Assembly (NCBI RefSeq): GCF_000378165.1
Contig: NZ_KB899340.1
Location: 4,335 to 68,334 of the forward strand
DNA: 64,000 nt
From: Saccharibacter floricola DSM 15669
Lineage (GTDB): Bacteria; Pseudomonadota; Alphaproteobacteria; Acetobacterales; Acetobacteraceae
Reading direction: 5' to 3'
Shown here: positions 18,009 to 27,760 of the stretch, in pieces
Position numbering within the stretch: position 1 is the first letter of the stretch
How the letters are laid out: every line of letters starts with the position of its first letter
Made by a program: the position numbers and the translations under genes
Notes under the pieces: generated by a model
Told to the model about the DNA's origin: nothing
Database searches by the model: none
Seen by the model: only the letters and a program-made list of their open reading frames with translations

Positions 18009-19222
18009 GGCGCATGCCTTATAGCCTCCTGTCCTTCGCTCTTATAGCGCCCGTTTTGCTCTCAAGCTGTAAACGTCCTCATAAAACGTCGCAGCTCCCT
18101 CATGAGGCCTATATTTGGCAGCGCCATTGGACAGCGCCTCTCCACGAGGCCCTCACCCGTAGCACCCCACTCATAAGCCGCTGGCATGTTTTAAGCGCAG
18201 AATTAGAACGCACGGGCCATTGGAGCGATGCCCATCCCGACCTCAGTGCCTTACAGCACACACACCGCCCTATCATCGCTGTTTTCCGCCTCAATGGACG
18301 GCTTGCCCATTGGGATCATCGCGCCGTGATTGATCATATCACCGCTCTTCTGACGCAATGGAAACAGCACGATCTGTCCCCAAGCGGGATTGAAATTGAC
18401 TATGACGCCGCAGCAGATCGACTTAGCGATTATGCTGCTTTTCTCCACCAGCTACACCAGACCCTTCCGCCATCACACACGCTGTGGATCACCGCCCTGC
18501 CGTCATGGATGGCGTCTTTTCACCTCGACGAGGCGCTCCAACAAGCTGACCATGTCGTGCTCCAAATTCACGCCGTGCGTAACCCTCATCTCGGTCTTTT
18601 TGACGCAAAAATTTCTCAGCGCTGGCTCACTCAATTCGCCACGCGCCGCCACGGCCCTTGGTCTGTTGCACTCCCTGCCTATGGCTCCCGCGTGAGCTGG
18701 GATGAGCGAGGGCGGATTACCAGTGTGAGGAGCGAAGCCACCACCTTAACGGAGACCAACATTCATACCGAACTGCTTGCGAACCCCACCGTGATCGCCT
18801 CTTTTATTCACGATGAAGAAAGCACCACGCTGGACGGTCTGCAAAGCTGGGTGTGGTTTCGTCTCCCCAGTGCAGAAGACCAACGCGCCTGGAGCCTCCC
18901 CACATGGCATGCTGTCCTCTCCCATCAGCCATTACGCAGCGCGATCACCATCCATGTCACGCAAACCGATCCCGCCCTGTATGAACTTAGCCTGAACAAT
19001 GACGGGACAACCGACGCTCTTCTGCCCCCAACCCTGACCGTGCAAACCAGCTGCCCTTATACGATGGATGGCAGCAATGGCTACGTGCTGAATCTCTCAC
19101 CCTCCGTCCCGCGCCTTGAACGCCGCACGAACGGGTTGCTTTCTCCGGGCCATTCCCGCACGATCGGTTGGGTTCGGTGCCAGAATGATACGCCCCATAT
19201 GGTGATAGGCACTCCGTCATAG
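18005..19222 (+). CDS. DUF3142 lipoprotein, likely TIM-barrel hydrolase
   Basis: A protein of 405 aa from the GTG at 18005, which overlaps the preceding TGA (GTGA); an in-frame ATG lies at 18014. The N-terminus is a lipoprotein signal with lipobox LLSSC. The body follows the DUF3142 pattern: YIWQRHW, SGIEIDYDAAADRLSDYAAFL, LWITALPSW and a long C-terminal beta-rich part. The GIEIDYD strand resembles the acidic strand end of glycosidase TIM barrels, so a polysaccharide- or glycan-acting role is inferred, not shown. It sits in the coupled cluster before a large exported protein. Confidence 0.72.
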   Translation: MRRMPYSLLSFALIAPVLLSSCKRPHKTSQLPHEAYIWQRHWTAPLHEALTRSTPLISRWHVLSAELERTGHWSDAHPDLSALQHTHRPIIAVFRLNGRLAHWDHRAVIDHITALLTQWKQHDLSPSGIEIDYDAAADRLSDYAAFLHQLHQTLPPSHTLWITALPSWMASFHLDEALQQADHVVLQIHAVRNPHLGLFDAKISQRWLTQFATRRHGPWSVALPAYGSRVSWDERGRITSVRSEATTLTETNIHTELLANPTVIASFIHDEESTTLDGLQSWVWFRLPSAEDQRAWSLPTWHAVLSHQPLRSAITIHVTQTDPALYELSLNNDGTTDALLPPTLTVQTSCPYTMDGSNGYVLNLSPSVPRLERRTNGLLSPGHSRTIGWVRCQNDTPHMVIGTPS

Positions 19223-19259
19223 TCCTTTGTCTGTTCACCCTTTATGGTCAGCTCCCCTC

Positions 19260-21623
19260 ATGGCTCTCAAAACACGCACCCTCACGCTCTCTCTTTTCCT
19301 CCTCACAGGCACAGCCAGCGTGTGGGCCTGCGGGCCATTCTTTCCAGAGGGGCTTTTATCCGATCGTACAGAGACCTTCGCGAAAACGCCTAACAATGGC
19401 TTTGTGTACGAGCTTTCGCAGATTCTCCCGTCTATTCCCCATAAAGAACCAGAGCTTGAGCGTTCAGAAACGGACGATCAACTGATTGATACAACGCTCA
19501 AAGCGCTGCCTCCCGCGCAACAAACCCTTTATAACCATCTTCTCACCACAGCTCATTCCGGCGATGACGCCTATGCTCACGGCGCAGCTTTGCCTGAAGC
19601 GTTCCGCCTCTACGTGGCCGCCGCACGTGACTATCACCTCTGGCGTGCTCATCCGCACCATGATCGTTCTGCTGCCATTTTGGAACGCCTCACCGCCATT
19701 ACGCGTCTGCCTGCTACAGTCAGCCAGCCTCGCCTCGCTTGGGCGTTTTACATGATGGGGGAAGTCCACGCCCATCGGCAATTTCTACACGGCTACGCAT
19801 TCTCTACCGAAACCGATAGCGCAGCGCGCGCCTTCCAACAGACCCGCCAGGTCGTCGAAGCCGGAGCCCCTGATCCGCTTGCTCTCGCTCATCAAAGCTA
19901 TGGAGAAGAAGCCGCTCTCTTCCTTAATAATGGCGAGAAACGCTGTGTCTGGACAGATTTCTTTTCTTCCAAGCCATGCGCTGATAATGTGGAGCTTTCT
20001 GACCTTCATCATGCCATTGCCCTGTACACCCAGCAGCAAGCGGACGGCTGGATCCCTCATGATAACCTGACAGGCAACGATTCATCCCTCGACTCTCTCG
20101 CCGTGATCGCCGGATGGGCCTTAAACTCATCCTCTGAGCTCTCCTCTCTCATTAGAGAACCCCTCACGCGCCGCATATTGGTCGCTTTTGCCCTCAGTGA
20201 TTATTCTGAGAGCACAGCCAGCGCCCATCAGAATCTTCTGAATGCTTTCAAAAACAACCCCACTCTCGCTGTTGAGAATGCCGACCAACTCGCGACACTC
20301 GCCTATCATGAAGGATCCTATCGCGAGGCTTCTACCTTCGCATCGCACAGCCATAGCCCCCTTGCCGAGTGGATACAGGCTAAAATTGCCATTCATGATG
20401 GACACACAAAAGACGCTGCCACCTTTTACGACCACGCCATCCAAGCCCTAAAGGCCAACCCCCATCGGCTTAGCGATGACAATATCATGCTCCTCAAAGG
20501 AGAACACGGCACAATTCAGCTAGCGCAGGGCGATATTCTCCAAGCGTTCAATATTTTCTTTAACGCTGTCATGTTTGAAGAAGGGCAAGCTGTGACAGAA
20601 GACGCTACCGCTGCTGCGAGTGCTATCTCTCTGACCCCTGGTTTGGACCAAGTCCATATGGCAAACTCATACGACTCTCAAAAGCAACTTGGATCAGACC
20701 TCTCTTATTTAGCTGAACGTATCCTGACCGTTGATGAACTCAAGACCATCATAGACCGACGTCTTCCCCAAAAGAGTGTCGTAGCTCAACATGCCGATAT
20801 TTCCTCAGCTACCGGAATGCTTTACAGCCTCCTCGCACGGCGTCTTGTGCGTGAAGGGCGACCTGAAGAAGCGCTCCCTTATCTCTACACGATCGGACAG
20901 GCTCATCCCGATACGTCACCAGACGATCCGTCTTATAATATTGCGCTTTACCCATACGACATAACACGGGCCTATATTCAGGCCCTCAAGAAAGCTCACG
21001 ATAGTATCGACCCCATTTCTGCCGCACAAGGCTGGTTTGAGGCTACTACCATCGCCCATGACCATGGTTTGCTCATCATGGGGTATGAACAATCGCCCGA
21101 TTATGTCAGCTCTTTCGGCGGCCTCTACAGTGAAGGCAGTGGCCCAACTTCCGTTGCTCAGGCACCTATGGCCCCAAGGTCAGCGTATGATGACAAACTC
21201 TATCCCACCTATACCGCACCGATTGAAACGGCACGCTACGCAGCTTCAAGCCCTCACCCCCTTGATAGCAGCCCTGCTTCTCATGACGATACTTATGACT
21301 TCATCCAGAAAACAAGCACCCTTCTGCCGCCGCGTTCACAAGCCTTTGCGATGGTACTGTGCCAAGGCATTCAATGGAGCCTTCATTCTGGAGATACGGA
21401 TAACGCTCATGAATTGTATAAGCGCTATATTGATGAGGGCGCTTATGGCCCCTTTTCAGCGTCTATCGGCCCCTATAAGACACGTTGCGAAGCACCCGAT
21501 TTTGAAGGGGCTCGCTATTTTGACGAACGCGCCTTTGGTCGTAAAATTCTTCGCTTTTTCCATCTGAACCGCTGGCTTTCCCAACACCCCGCAGCCTCTC
21601 AGCCCAAGAAAGCCACGCCATGA
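19260..21623 (+). CDS. Large exported helical-repeat protein of unknown function
   Basis: A protein of 787 aa with a signal peptide (MALKTRTLTLSLFLLTG to about VWA) and then CGPFFPEGLL; the Cys could be lipidated but Trp at -2 is unusual. The body is rich in Ala, His and Leu helices spaced like tetratricopeptide or Sel1-type repeats, for example YHEGSYREASTFA and RRLVREGRPEEALPYLY. ATG 19260 is chosen over an in-frame TTG at 19227, although the ribosome site is weak. It follows the DUF3142 gene by 37 bases. Exported proteins opening with a CGPFFP segment beside DUF3142 seem to recur in Proteobacteria, but I cannot verify that here. The stop overlaps the GNAT start. Confidence 0.7.
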   Translation: MALKTRTLTLSLFLLTGTASVWACGPFFPEGLLSDRTETFAKTPNNGFVYELSQILPSIPHKEPELERSETDDQLIDTTLKALPPAQQTLYNHLLTTAHSGDDAYAHGAALPEAFRLYVAAARDYHLWRAHPHHDRSAAILERLTAITRLPATVSQPRLAWAFYMMGEVHAHRQFLHGYAFSTETDSAARAFQQTRQVVEAGAPDPLALAHQSYGEEAALFLNNGEKRCVWTDFFSSKPCADNVELSDLHHAIALYTQQQADGWIPHDNLTGNDSSLDSLAVIAGWALNSSSELSSLIREPLTRRILVAFALSDYSESTASAHQNLLNAFKNNPTLAVENADQLATLAYHEGSYREASTFASHSHSPLAEWIQAKIAIHDGHTKDAATFYDHAIQALKANPHRLSDDNIMLLKGEHGTIQLAQGDILQAFNIFFNAVMFEEGQAVTEDATAAASAISLTPGLDQVHMANSYDSQKQLGSDLSYLAERILTVDELKTIIDRRLPQKSVVAQHADISSATGMLYSLLARRLVREGRPEEALPYLYTIGQAHPDTSPDDPSYNIALYPYDITRAYIQALKKAHDSIDPISAAQGWFEATTIAHDHGLLIMGYEQSPDYVSSFGGLYSEGSGPTSVAQAPMAPRSAYDDKLYPTYTAPIETARYAASSPHPLDSSPASHDDTYDFIQKTSTLLPPRSQAFAMVLCQGIQWSLHSGDTDNAHELYKRYIDEGAYGPFSASIGPYKTRCEAPDFEGARYFDERAFGRKILRFFHLNRWLSQHPAASQPKKATP

Positions 21624-22039
21624 GTGCCTTCATTACCGTTCGTTCTCTTTGTGTTGATGCGTGCCTGCCAATCCGCCAACGCGTGCTGTGGCCCAAGCAC
21701 ACACAAGAACAATGCCGCGTGCCCGATGATGACCATGGCACGCATCTTGGTCTCTATGTTGAAGGAGAGCTCGTCGGTTGTGGCTCGCTTTTTACCCTCA
21801 ATGACCAAGAAATACGATTACGGAAATTTGCTGTCTTGCCAGAGCATCAAGGCCAAGGGCTGGGCTCGCGTCTTTTTAATGCCCTCATCAGCACAGCACG
21901 GGCTCACAACGCCACACGCCTTGTCTTCGATGCCCGCACCAGCGCAACGGACTTCTACCAAAAGCGCGGGTGCCAAACGGTTGGCGATGTTTTCGACAAA
22001 AACGGCGTGCCCTTTATCCGTATGCAACGCCCGCTTTAA
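21620..22039 (+). CDS. GNAT-family N-acetyltransferase
   Basis: A 139-aa GNAT fold. Motif A, the acetyl-CoA pyrophosphate loop, is plain in RKFAVLPEHQGQGLGSRLF, preceded by the GCGSLF strand and followed by ATRLVFDARTSATDFYQKRG. The substrate is unknown; small relatives act on small molecules. It is coupled by ATGA to the large exported protein and is last in the cluster. A strong hairpin follows. Confidence 0.88.
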   Translation: MSAFITVRSLCVDACLPIRQRVLWPKHTQEQCRVPDDDHGTHLGLYVEGELVGCGSLFTLNDQEIRLRKFAVLPEHQGQGLGSRLFNALISTARAHNATRLVFDARTSATDFYQKRGCQTVGDVFDKNGVPFIRMQRPL

Positions 22040-22044
22040 CAAAA

Positions 22045-22086
22045 CGGCCCCTTACCGCACCGCTCTTTCTATGCGTTAAGGGGCCG
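22045..22086. terminator. Bidirectional terminator between the GNAT and acetolactate synthase genes
   Basis: CGGCCCCTTA (22045-22054) pairs perfectly with TAAGGGGCCG (22077-22086) over a 22-base loop between two convergent genes. Flanking CGTTT on one side and, on the other strand, GTTTT provide short U runs. Confidence 0.7.
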
Positions 22087-22116
22087 CGTTTGATCCATGA
22101 TTGAAACGCTAGAGCG

Positions 22117-23766
22117 TTAGAAGCTCATCGTCAGTTGACCAAGACGGTCAGTCAGACGCTTATTTTCGCGATAATCAACCGGGCACGCGATGACCGATAC
22201 GCCCTCTTCAGCAAAAGCCTTTTCGAGCGTTGGCACGAATTCTTCAGCTGAGTTGACGTAATGGCCGTTCGCACCATAGCTTTTTGCATGAGCCACGAAG
22301 TCCGGATTTTTGAAGTCCACACCAGAATGGCGGCCTAGATCCATCTCCATCTTCCATTTAATCAACCCGTATGAGTCATCAACCCAGATCAGCACTTTGA
22401 GCGGAATATTCTCACGCACCGCTGTTTCAAGCTCCTGAGCGTTCATCAGGTAAGACCCATCACCCATAACCGCCAGAATGCGACGCTCTGGATAGGCTAA
22501 ATGCGCACCAATCGCTCCCGGTAGGGCAAACGCCATCGTGGATAGACCGTTCGACATCAGGCAGGTCAGCGGCTTGTAGGTTGGATACAGACGCGCCATC
22601 CACATCTTCACCGCTCCTGTATCGGCCAAGACGATGTCATCATCGCCCATGACCTCACGGATCCCCATCACAATGCGCTGCGGCTTAATCGGTGCCCCGA
22701 CATCATCCGCCCCCATTTGACGTTCAGCAGCAAGAAGCTCCTGAATCTTCGGCGTTGGCTGCGATTGAAATGACAGACCATGAGCGGCTTCATGCAGAGC
22801 TTCCATCCCAAGGGCAATATCGCCAATCACACCCACCTCCACGGTGTAACAGGCATCTGTTTCCGCCGGGATGGTGTGCATATGGATCACCTTCTTATCC
22901 CCTGCCGGGTTAATCCGTGCTGGAGCGAACTCTTGCAGCTCATACCCGATGGACAGGATAAGATCAGATTCATCAAAAGCGAAATTTTCATAATCGCGAC
23001 GCATAAAGCCAATCACGCCCAGCGCGAGGGGGTGACGGTCATCAATCACGCCTTTGCCCATAAAGGTCGTCGCGACAGGAATATTCAGCGCCTCGGCCAG
23101 CTCAACGAGGGCTTTCGAAGCCCCTGTACGGGCCACACCATGACCGGCCATAATGATAGGATGTTTCGCACTCTTTAGCGCTTCAACCGCCGCTTCAATA
23201 TGAGCTGGGTCAGGGCGCCCTTGCCCCATCGTTCCAGCACGCAACGGTTTAATATCATCTGGCAAGCCCATGGCTTCCACATCCTGTGGAATAGCCAAGT
23301 ATGTCGCCCCCGGACGTTCATCTTGCGACAAGGCAAACGCTTTACGGATCATTTCCGGCACAGAGGCCGGGGTCATCACCGTTTCCGCCCATTTTGTCGC
23401 GGGGCCAAACATCGTTTGCAGGTCAATAACCTGATGGCTTTCTTTATAAATACGGTTCAGCCCAACCTGCGCACTCATCGCCACCAAAGGGGAGCTATTG
23501 GTTTGCGCATCAGCAACCCCAAGCAGCAGGTTAATGGCACCGGGGCCAACCGTTGCCATACACACACCAGCTTTACCTGTCACACGGCCGTAAATATCAG
23601 CCATGAACGCTGCCCCTTGCTCATGCCGTGTTAGGATAAAGCGAATGCCTGACCCCTCCAGCGCATCAACAAAATGAATATTCTCTTCACCAGGCAGGCC
23701 GAAAACGTACTCTACGCCTTCTGCCTTCAGGGCCTCGACGAAAAAACTCGCAACACTCTTTCCCAT
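22117..23766 (-). CDS. alsS: Catabolic acetolactate synthase (thiamine diphosphate enzyme)
   Basis: A 549-aa enzyme condensing two pyruvates to 2-acetolactate. The N-terminal domain has YVFGLPGEENIHF and RHEQGAAFMADIYGR with the cofactor Glu. The C-terminal domain holds the ThDP/Mg motif GDGSYLMNAQELETAV ending in DDSYGLIKW. The sequence follows the AlsS (catabolic, FAD-independent) type rather than IlvB. The ATG at 23766 has AGGAG upstream; an in-frame extension to 23937 lacks support. No regulatory small subunit and no acetolactate decarboxylase gene is adjacent, so the acetoin branch must be completed elsewhere or chemically. Confidence 0.9.
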   Translation of the reverse strand: MGKSVASFFVEALKAEGVEYVFGLPGEENIHFVDALEGSGIRFILTRHEQGAAFMADIYGRVTGKAGVCMATVGPGAINLLLGVADAQTNSSPLVAMSAQVGLNRIYKESHQVIDLQTMFGPATKWAETVMTPASVPEMIRKAFALSQDERPGATYLAIPQDVEAMGLPDDIKPLRAGTMGQGRPDPAHIEAAVEALKSAKHPIIMAGHGVARTGASKALVELAEALNIPVATTFMGKGVIDDRHPLALGVIGFMRRDYENFAFDESDLILSIGYELQEFAPARINPAGDKKVIHMHTIPAETDACYTVEVGVIGDIALGMEALHEAAHGLSFQSQPTPKIQELLAAERQMGADDVGAPIKPQRIVMGIREVMGDDDIVLADTGAVKMWMARLYPTYKPLTCLMSNGLSTMAFALPGAIGAHLAYPERRILAVMGDGSYLMNAQELETAVRENIPLKVLIWVDDSYGLIKWKMEMDLGRHSGVDFKNPDFVAHAKSYGANGHYVNSAEEFVPTLEKAFAEEGVSVIACPVDYRENKRLTDRLGQLTMSF

Positions 23767-23930
23767 GATCGGTCTCCTGTTCGGGACGGAAGGCAAAATT
23801 GCCCCGCCACACACCAGAAAGCGCCTGAAACGGCAACCCCCTTTTTTTACAAGATCGGAATAAATAAGACGTTTTCCGCCATATTGGCCCTTCTTGAGGC
23901 CATTAAGCCACAACAACCCGATCCTGCACA

Positions 23931-23970
23931 AAAACAACGAGGGGTGGCCTGCACATATCAGCCACCCCTC
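23931..23970 (-). terminator. Intrinsic terminator of the aldo/keto reductase gene
   Basis: Read on the minus strand, GAGGGGTGGC and GCCACCCCTC form a perfect 10-bp stem followed by GTTGTTTTTG. It separates the reductase from the acetolactate synthase gene downstream. Confidence 0.75.
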
Positions 23971-23994
23971 TCTTCCTCTCTACGGATCTCTTTT

Positions 23995-25044
23995 TTATGG
24001 CGCTGGGTTCGCATTCACTTGATGGACAGCATCAATTTTCTCTTCCAGCTCTGGCGTGATCTCGACATGAACCGAATCCAGAATCGTTTTGAGCTGCTCA
24101 AGGCTCGTCGCCCCAATGATATTAGACGCCACAAAAGGACGTGAGGTCACAAACTCTAGCGCAAATTGTGCCGGATCAATCCCTGCGTCACGGGCGATCT
24201 TCATATAGCCTCGAATCGCTTGATCGACACCCGGTTTTTCATAGCGCTGACCACGGTTAAATAACGTCGTACGAGCCCCTGCTGGACGAGCACCGTCAAG
24301 ATATTTCCCCGTGAGATACCCCTGTGCCAGTGGAGAATAGGCCAGCAAACCGACATCCTCACGCAGGCCCATCTCGGCAAGGCCCATCTCATAGGTGCGA
24401 TTGAGCAAGTTATAGGCGTTCTGGATGGAAGCAATCCGTGTCAGGCCTTTCTCACGCGATGCGCTCAGATATTGAGACACCCCCCATGGCGTTTCGTTAG
24501 ACACGCCCACATGACGAATTTTGCCTTCCTTAACAAGCTCATCAAGGCCACCAAGCGTTTCCTCAATCGGCACTTCATCGGCCTTAATGACATCACGGAA
24601 CGTCGTGCCGCCAGCCCCAAAAAGATTCATTTTACGGTCAGGCCAATGCACCTGGTAGAGATCCAGATAGTCCGTTTTCAAACGGCGTAACGACCCCTCC
24701 ACCGCATAACGAATCTGTTCTGGTGTCAGACGGGCCCCTTTGCCATCGGGACGGTACCAGTCATTCACACTCCGCCCAACAATCTTACTGGCCAGCACCA
24801 CTTTATCACGCTGACCATGCCCGGCGAGCCAATTACCAACAATCGTCTCCGTCGCGCCATAGGTTTCCGCCTTTGGGGGGATGGAATAGAGCTCAGCCGT
24901 ATCAATAAAATTGACGCCATGGTCAAACGCCATATCAAGCTGAGCATGGCCCTCTGCCTCAGAGTTTTGCTGACCAAACGTCATCGTTCCTAGGCAGATT
25001 TCGCTTACCGACAGGCCAGTGCGGCCAAGTTTACGATATTCCAT
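23995..25044 (-). CDS. Aldo/keto reductase
   Basis: A 349-aa NADPH-dependent oxidoreductase of the Tas/YghZ-like branch. The opening MEYRKLGRTGLSVSEICLGTMTFG is typical. The catalytic Tyr lies in FIDTAELYS, with Lys (KVVLASKI) and His (YQVHWPD) in order. The C-terminal cofactor region FVASNIIGATSLEQLK is present. It presumably reduces aldehydes or ketones; the substrate is unknown. It has its own terminator and is transcribed toward the acetolactate synthase gene. Confidence 0.92.
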   Translation of the reverse strand: MEYRKLGRTGLSVSEICLGTMTFGQQNSEAEGHAQLDMAFDHGVNFIDTAELYSIPPKAETYGATETIVGNWLAGHGQRDKVVLASKIVGRSVNDWYRPDGKGARLTPEQIRYAVEGSLRRLKTDYLDLYQVHWPDRKMNLFGAGGTTFRDVIKADEVPIEETLGGLDELVKEGKIRHVGVSNETPWGVSQYLSASREKGLTRIASIQNAYNLLNRTYEMGLAEMGLREDVGLLAYSPLAQGYLTGKYLDGARPAGARTTLFNRGQRYEKPGVDQAIRGYMKIARDAGIDPAQFALEFVTSRPFVASNIIGATSLEQLKTILDSVHVEITPELEEKIDAVHQVNANPAP

Positions 25045-25212
25045 GATGCATCATCCTGATCATATGTCTTGAAAAACAGACGATCAGCCTAGCACGCTCC
25101 CCAACACAGACAACCCAATGACGCCTCCAACGCTTTCCACAACGGCGTCATCAGGTTATCGTGCAGATCATGGCCCAATTGTGGCTCTTAAAAACAGGAG
25201 AAATGCCCCATC

Positions 25213-25905
25213 ATGCGTATCCTGCTCGTTGAGGATGACCCCACTGTTCGCTCTTTTGTGGTTAAAGGCCTCAAAGAGAGCGGGCATGTCGTTGATGAAG
25301 CTGATAACGGAAAAGACGGCCTCTTTTTGGCTGTCAGTGAAGCTTATGACGTCGTTATTTTAGACCGTATGCTGCCCGGCGGTATTGACGGTTTGCGCAT
25401 TCTGGAAACCTTGCGTGGTCAAAATAACGCCACCCCTGTGCTGCTGCTCTCTGCGCTATCAGACGTTGATGAGCGCGTAACCGGACTTAAAGCCGGTGGG
25501 GATGATTACGTCACCAAGCCCTTCGCCTTCTCTGAGCTTTTGGCGCGTGTGGAAGCACTTGGCCGTCGTGGCCATGCTGATACGACAACAAAAACCAGCC
25601 TCTCCGTTGGTGATCTGACACTTGACCTCCTCTCACGCGATGTCCGCCGCGCGGGACAGAAGATTGACCTACAGCCTCGTGAGTTCCGCTTGCTTGAGTT
25701 CCTCGTGCGTCATGCTGGACAAGTCGTCACCCGTACCATGCTTCTTGAAAAAGTATGGGACTATCATTTTGACCCTCAGACCAACGTCATTGACGTGCAC
25801 GTGTCCCGCCTTCGTCAAAAAGTCGATAAGCCCTTTGAAAACGCGCTGATTCATACAGTGCGCAATGCAGGCTATATCCTCCGCGACCCGAATGCAGACG
25901 CCTAA
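25213..25905 (+). CDS. OmpR-family two-component response regulator
   Basis: A 230-aa regulator. The receiver domain has the acidic pair in VEDDPTV, phospho-acceptor Asp51 (VILDRMLPG) and Lys in VTKPFAF. The C-terminal winged helix has RAGQKIDLQPREFRLLEFLV, VTRTMLLEKVWDYHFDP and NVIDVHVSRLRQKVD. It is directly followed by its sensor kinase. The target genes are unknown; the small exported protein and SIMPL gene just downstream are candidates. A loose AGGAG lies 12 bases before the ATG. Confidence 0.94.
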   Translation: MRILLVEDDPTVRSFVVKGLKESGHVVDEADNGKDGLFLAVSEAYDVVILDRMLPGGIDGLRILETLRGQNNATPVLLLSALSDVDERVTGLKAGGDDYVTKPFAFSELLARVEALGRRGHADTTTKTSLSVGDLTLDLLSRDVRRAGQKIDLQPREFRLLEFLVRHAGQVVTRTMLLEKVWDYHFDPQTNVIDVHVSRLRQKVDKPFENALIHTVRNAGYILRDPNADA

Positions 25906-25911
25906 GTGCCA

Positions 25912-27360
25912 ATGATTGCCCGCCTGTTGACCCGCCTCCGTCATCTAAAACGCTGGCCTATTCGCTCAGCAGGAGGGAATTTTGCCTTAGCCTATGGGGT
26001 GGTCTTTTTACTGTCTGCTGGGGTGTTCCTCTCCTTTACCTGGTGGAGCACTACCAACCTGTTAGACCGCCACGTACAGGCTGGGATTGAAAGCGACGCC
26101 CAAGACCTTACGCGGCGCTGGGTCTTTGGCGGGGCTGGCACGCTCAGCGATGCGATTGAGGAGCGGATTGAGCAAAATGTCGATGATGACGCGCTTTATC
26201 TGCTCGTTGATCGCAATGGCCAGCGCTTTGCGGGAAACCTGCCGGGCTGGCCCGTTGTGATGACACGGCTTGACCATTTTTATGAGCTCTCTATCCGGCG
26301 TTACACATTTAGCACTCAAGCAAAGCTCAAGGCTTACGCTCTCCCCGGTGGTTTTCGCCTCATTGTTGGTCATGATGTCCGTGGGCGGCATCTCCTACGC
26401 CATGTCATGGCCGAAACCCTTATTTGGTGCGCCATTATGGTCTCTCTCCTTGCGCTGGGGGGAGCCTTTGTTATCCGTAAATTATTCTTACGTATTGTCC
26501 ATTCCATCGCCCGCACCACAGCAGCGGTGGCCAGTGGAGACCTCAACCACCGTATCGCTCTTAATGGGAGCGAAACAGACCTCGTGGCCGAAACAGTCAA
26601 CACCATGCTTGACCGTATTAATCGGTTAATGGAAGGCGTTCGCCAAGTCTCTAACGCCATCGCTCATGACCTACGCACCCCCATCGCACGGGCCCGCACC
26701 CAACTTGAAGACGCCGCTCTTCATGCCCAATCTGACGACGAACTTCGCGATGCCATCGACCTTGCCGTGCAGGATTTAGACCGTATCACCGGTATTTTTG
26801 AAGCTTTGTTACGCATTGCACAGATTGAAGCGGGCTCTCGTCGTTCTGCCTTCGCCTCTGTTGACCTCACCGCCCTGCTCCACGATATGGCAGAACTTTA
26901 TGAAGCTTCTGCAGAAGAAGCCGGGCTGACATTACACACACAAATTTCCACCCTTCCCGCCATTATTGGCGACCGCCATATGGTGCAACAAGCCTTGGCT
27001 AATCTCCTTGATAACGCGATCAAATTTTCCCCTTCTGGCAGTCAGCTCACATTACGAGCAGAGCGTTTACCCAACGAGGAGAGTACAAAACCCACAGGGG
27101 TCACTATCAGTGTCAGTGACCAAGGGCCCGGTATGAGTGCGAGTGATATGGAGCGCGCTCATGAACGCTTCTTCCGTGCTGAAGCGGCACGCAGCACGCC
27201 GGGTTCTGGCCTTGGGCTCTCACTCGTTCAGGCCATTGCTGGGCTCCATCATGGCCAACTCACCCTCAGCCATGCCCATCCCGGCCTGACAGCGACCCTG
27301 ACGTTGCCGCTCAATACGGCCCCCTCTTCTCATAAAACACAGATTGTTGACCCTGTATGA
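25912..27360 (+). CDS. Membrane sensor histidine kinase
   Basis: A protein of 482 aa from ATG 25912; an in-frame GTG at 25906 directly abuts the regulator stop. Helix 1 is near residues 24-46, then comes a periplasmic sensor domain of about 115 residues, helix 2 near 160-180 and a HAMP segment. His252 in NAIAHDLRTPIARARTQLE is the phosphorylation site. ATP-binding boxes are NLLDNAIKFSPSG, VSDQGPGMS and GSGLGLSLVQAI. It pairs with the OmpR-type regulator upstream. The signal is unknown. Confidence 0.93.
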   Translation: MIARLLTRLRHLKRWPIRSAGGNFALAYGVVFLLSAGVFLSFTWWSTTNLLDRHVQAGIESDAQDLTRRWVFGGAGTLSDAIEERIEQNVDDDALYLLVDRNGQRFAGNLPGWPVVMTRLDHFYELSIRRYTFSTQAKLKAYALPGGFRLIVGHDVRGRHLLRHVMAETLIWCAIMVSLLALGGAFVIRKLFLRIVHSIARTTAAVASGDLNHRIALNGSETDLVAETVNTMLDRINRLMEGVRQVSNAIAHDLRTPIARARTQLEDAALHAQSDDELRDAIDLAVQDLDRITGIFEALLRIAQIEAGSRRSAFASVDLTALLHDMAELYEASAEEAGLTLHTQISTLPAIIGDRHMVQQALANLLDNAIKFSPSGSQLTLRAERLPNEESTKPTGVTISVSDQGPGMSASDMERAHERFFRAEAARSTPGSGLGLSLVQAIAGLHHGQLTLSHAHPGLTATLTLPLNTAPSSHKTQIVDPV

Positions 27361-27430
27361 GCAATCCACCTAACAAATTCTTCATGCCATCCTCATCTTC
27401 AGGGCAGGTGTGATCGTGCATAATGCCCTC

Positions 27431-27760
27431 ATGCGCACTGTCTTTTTTCTTACTGTTGTGATGTTGCTTATTGAGCTCCCCAACACGGGCCGGGCCAATA
27501 GCCATCAGCTTATAGCGCCGGTCGCATCGAAGGATCTGGTCATTACCAGTGATAGCCATGCCTACTGCCAACAGCTTAACCAGACATTATCAGAAAAAAT
27601 ACGTTACCCGCATAGTATCCCCGTCGGTGTGATGGAGGATGCCCGTCTCCTACAAGAACGGGGGACAACCTTATGCCGTCACCATCACGTTCGCGCTGGG
27701 ATTGAGCGGCTCCGCCGTGCCCTGCTCCTGCTTAACAAACATGAAGGACCCCATTCATGA
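27431..27760 (+). CDS. Small exported protein of unknown function
   Basis: A 109-aa protein. A signal peptide (MRTVFFLTVVMLLIELPNTGRA) is followed by a short mature part with two Cys (YCQQLNQTL and TLCRHHHVRAG) that could form a disulfide, and an amphipathic C-terminal helix RAGIERLRRALLLL. An in-frame GTG at 27410 is an alternative start. I recognise no family. It lies 70 bases after the kinase and overlaps the SIMPL gene by ATGA, so it belongs with the envelope-sensing group. Confidence 0.65.
   Translation: MRTVFFLTVVMLLIELPNTGRANSHQLIAPVASKDLVITSDSHAYCQQLNQTLSEKIRYPHSIPVGVMEDARLLQERGTTLCRHHHVRAGIERLRRALLLLNKHEGPHS

Noticed and set aside
23767-23937. N-terminal extension of acetolactate synthase to 23937
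   Set aside because: The added residues are not family-like and the ATG at 23766 has a proper ribosome site.
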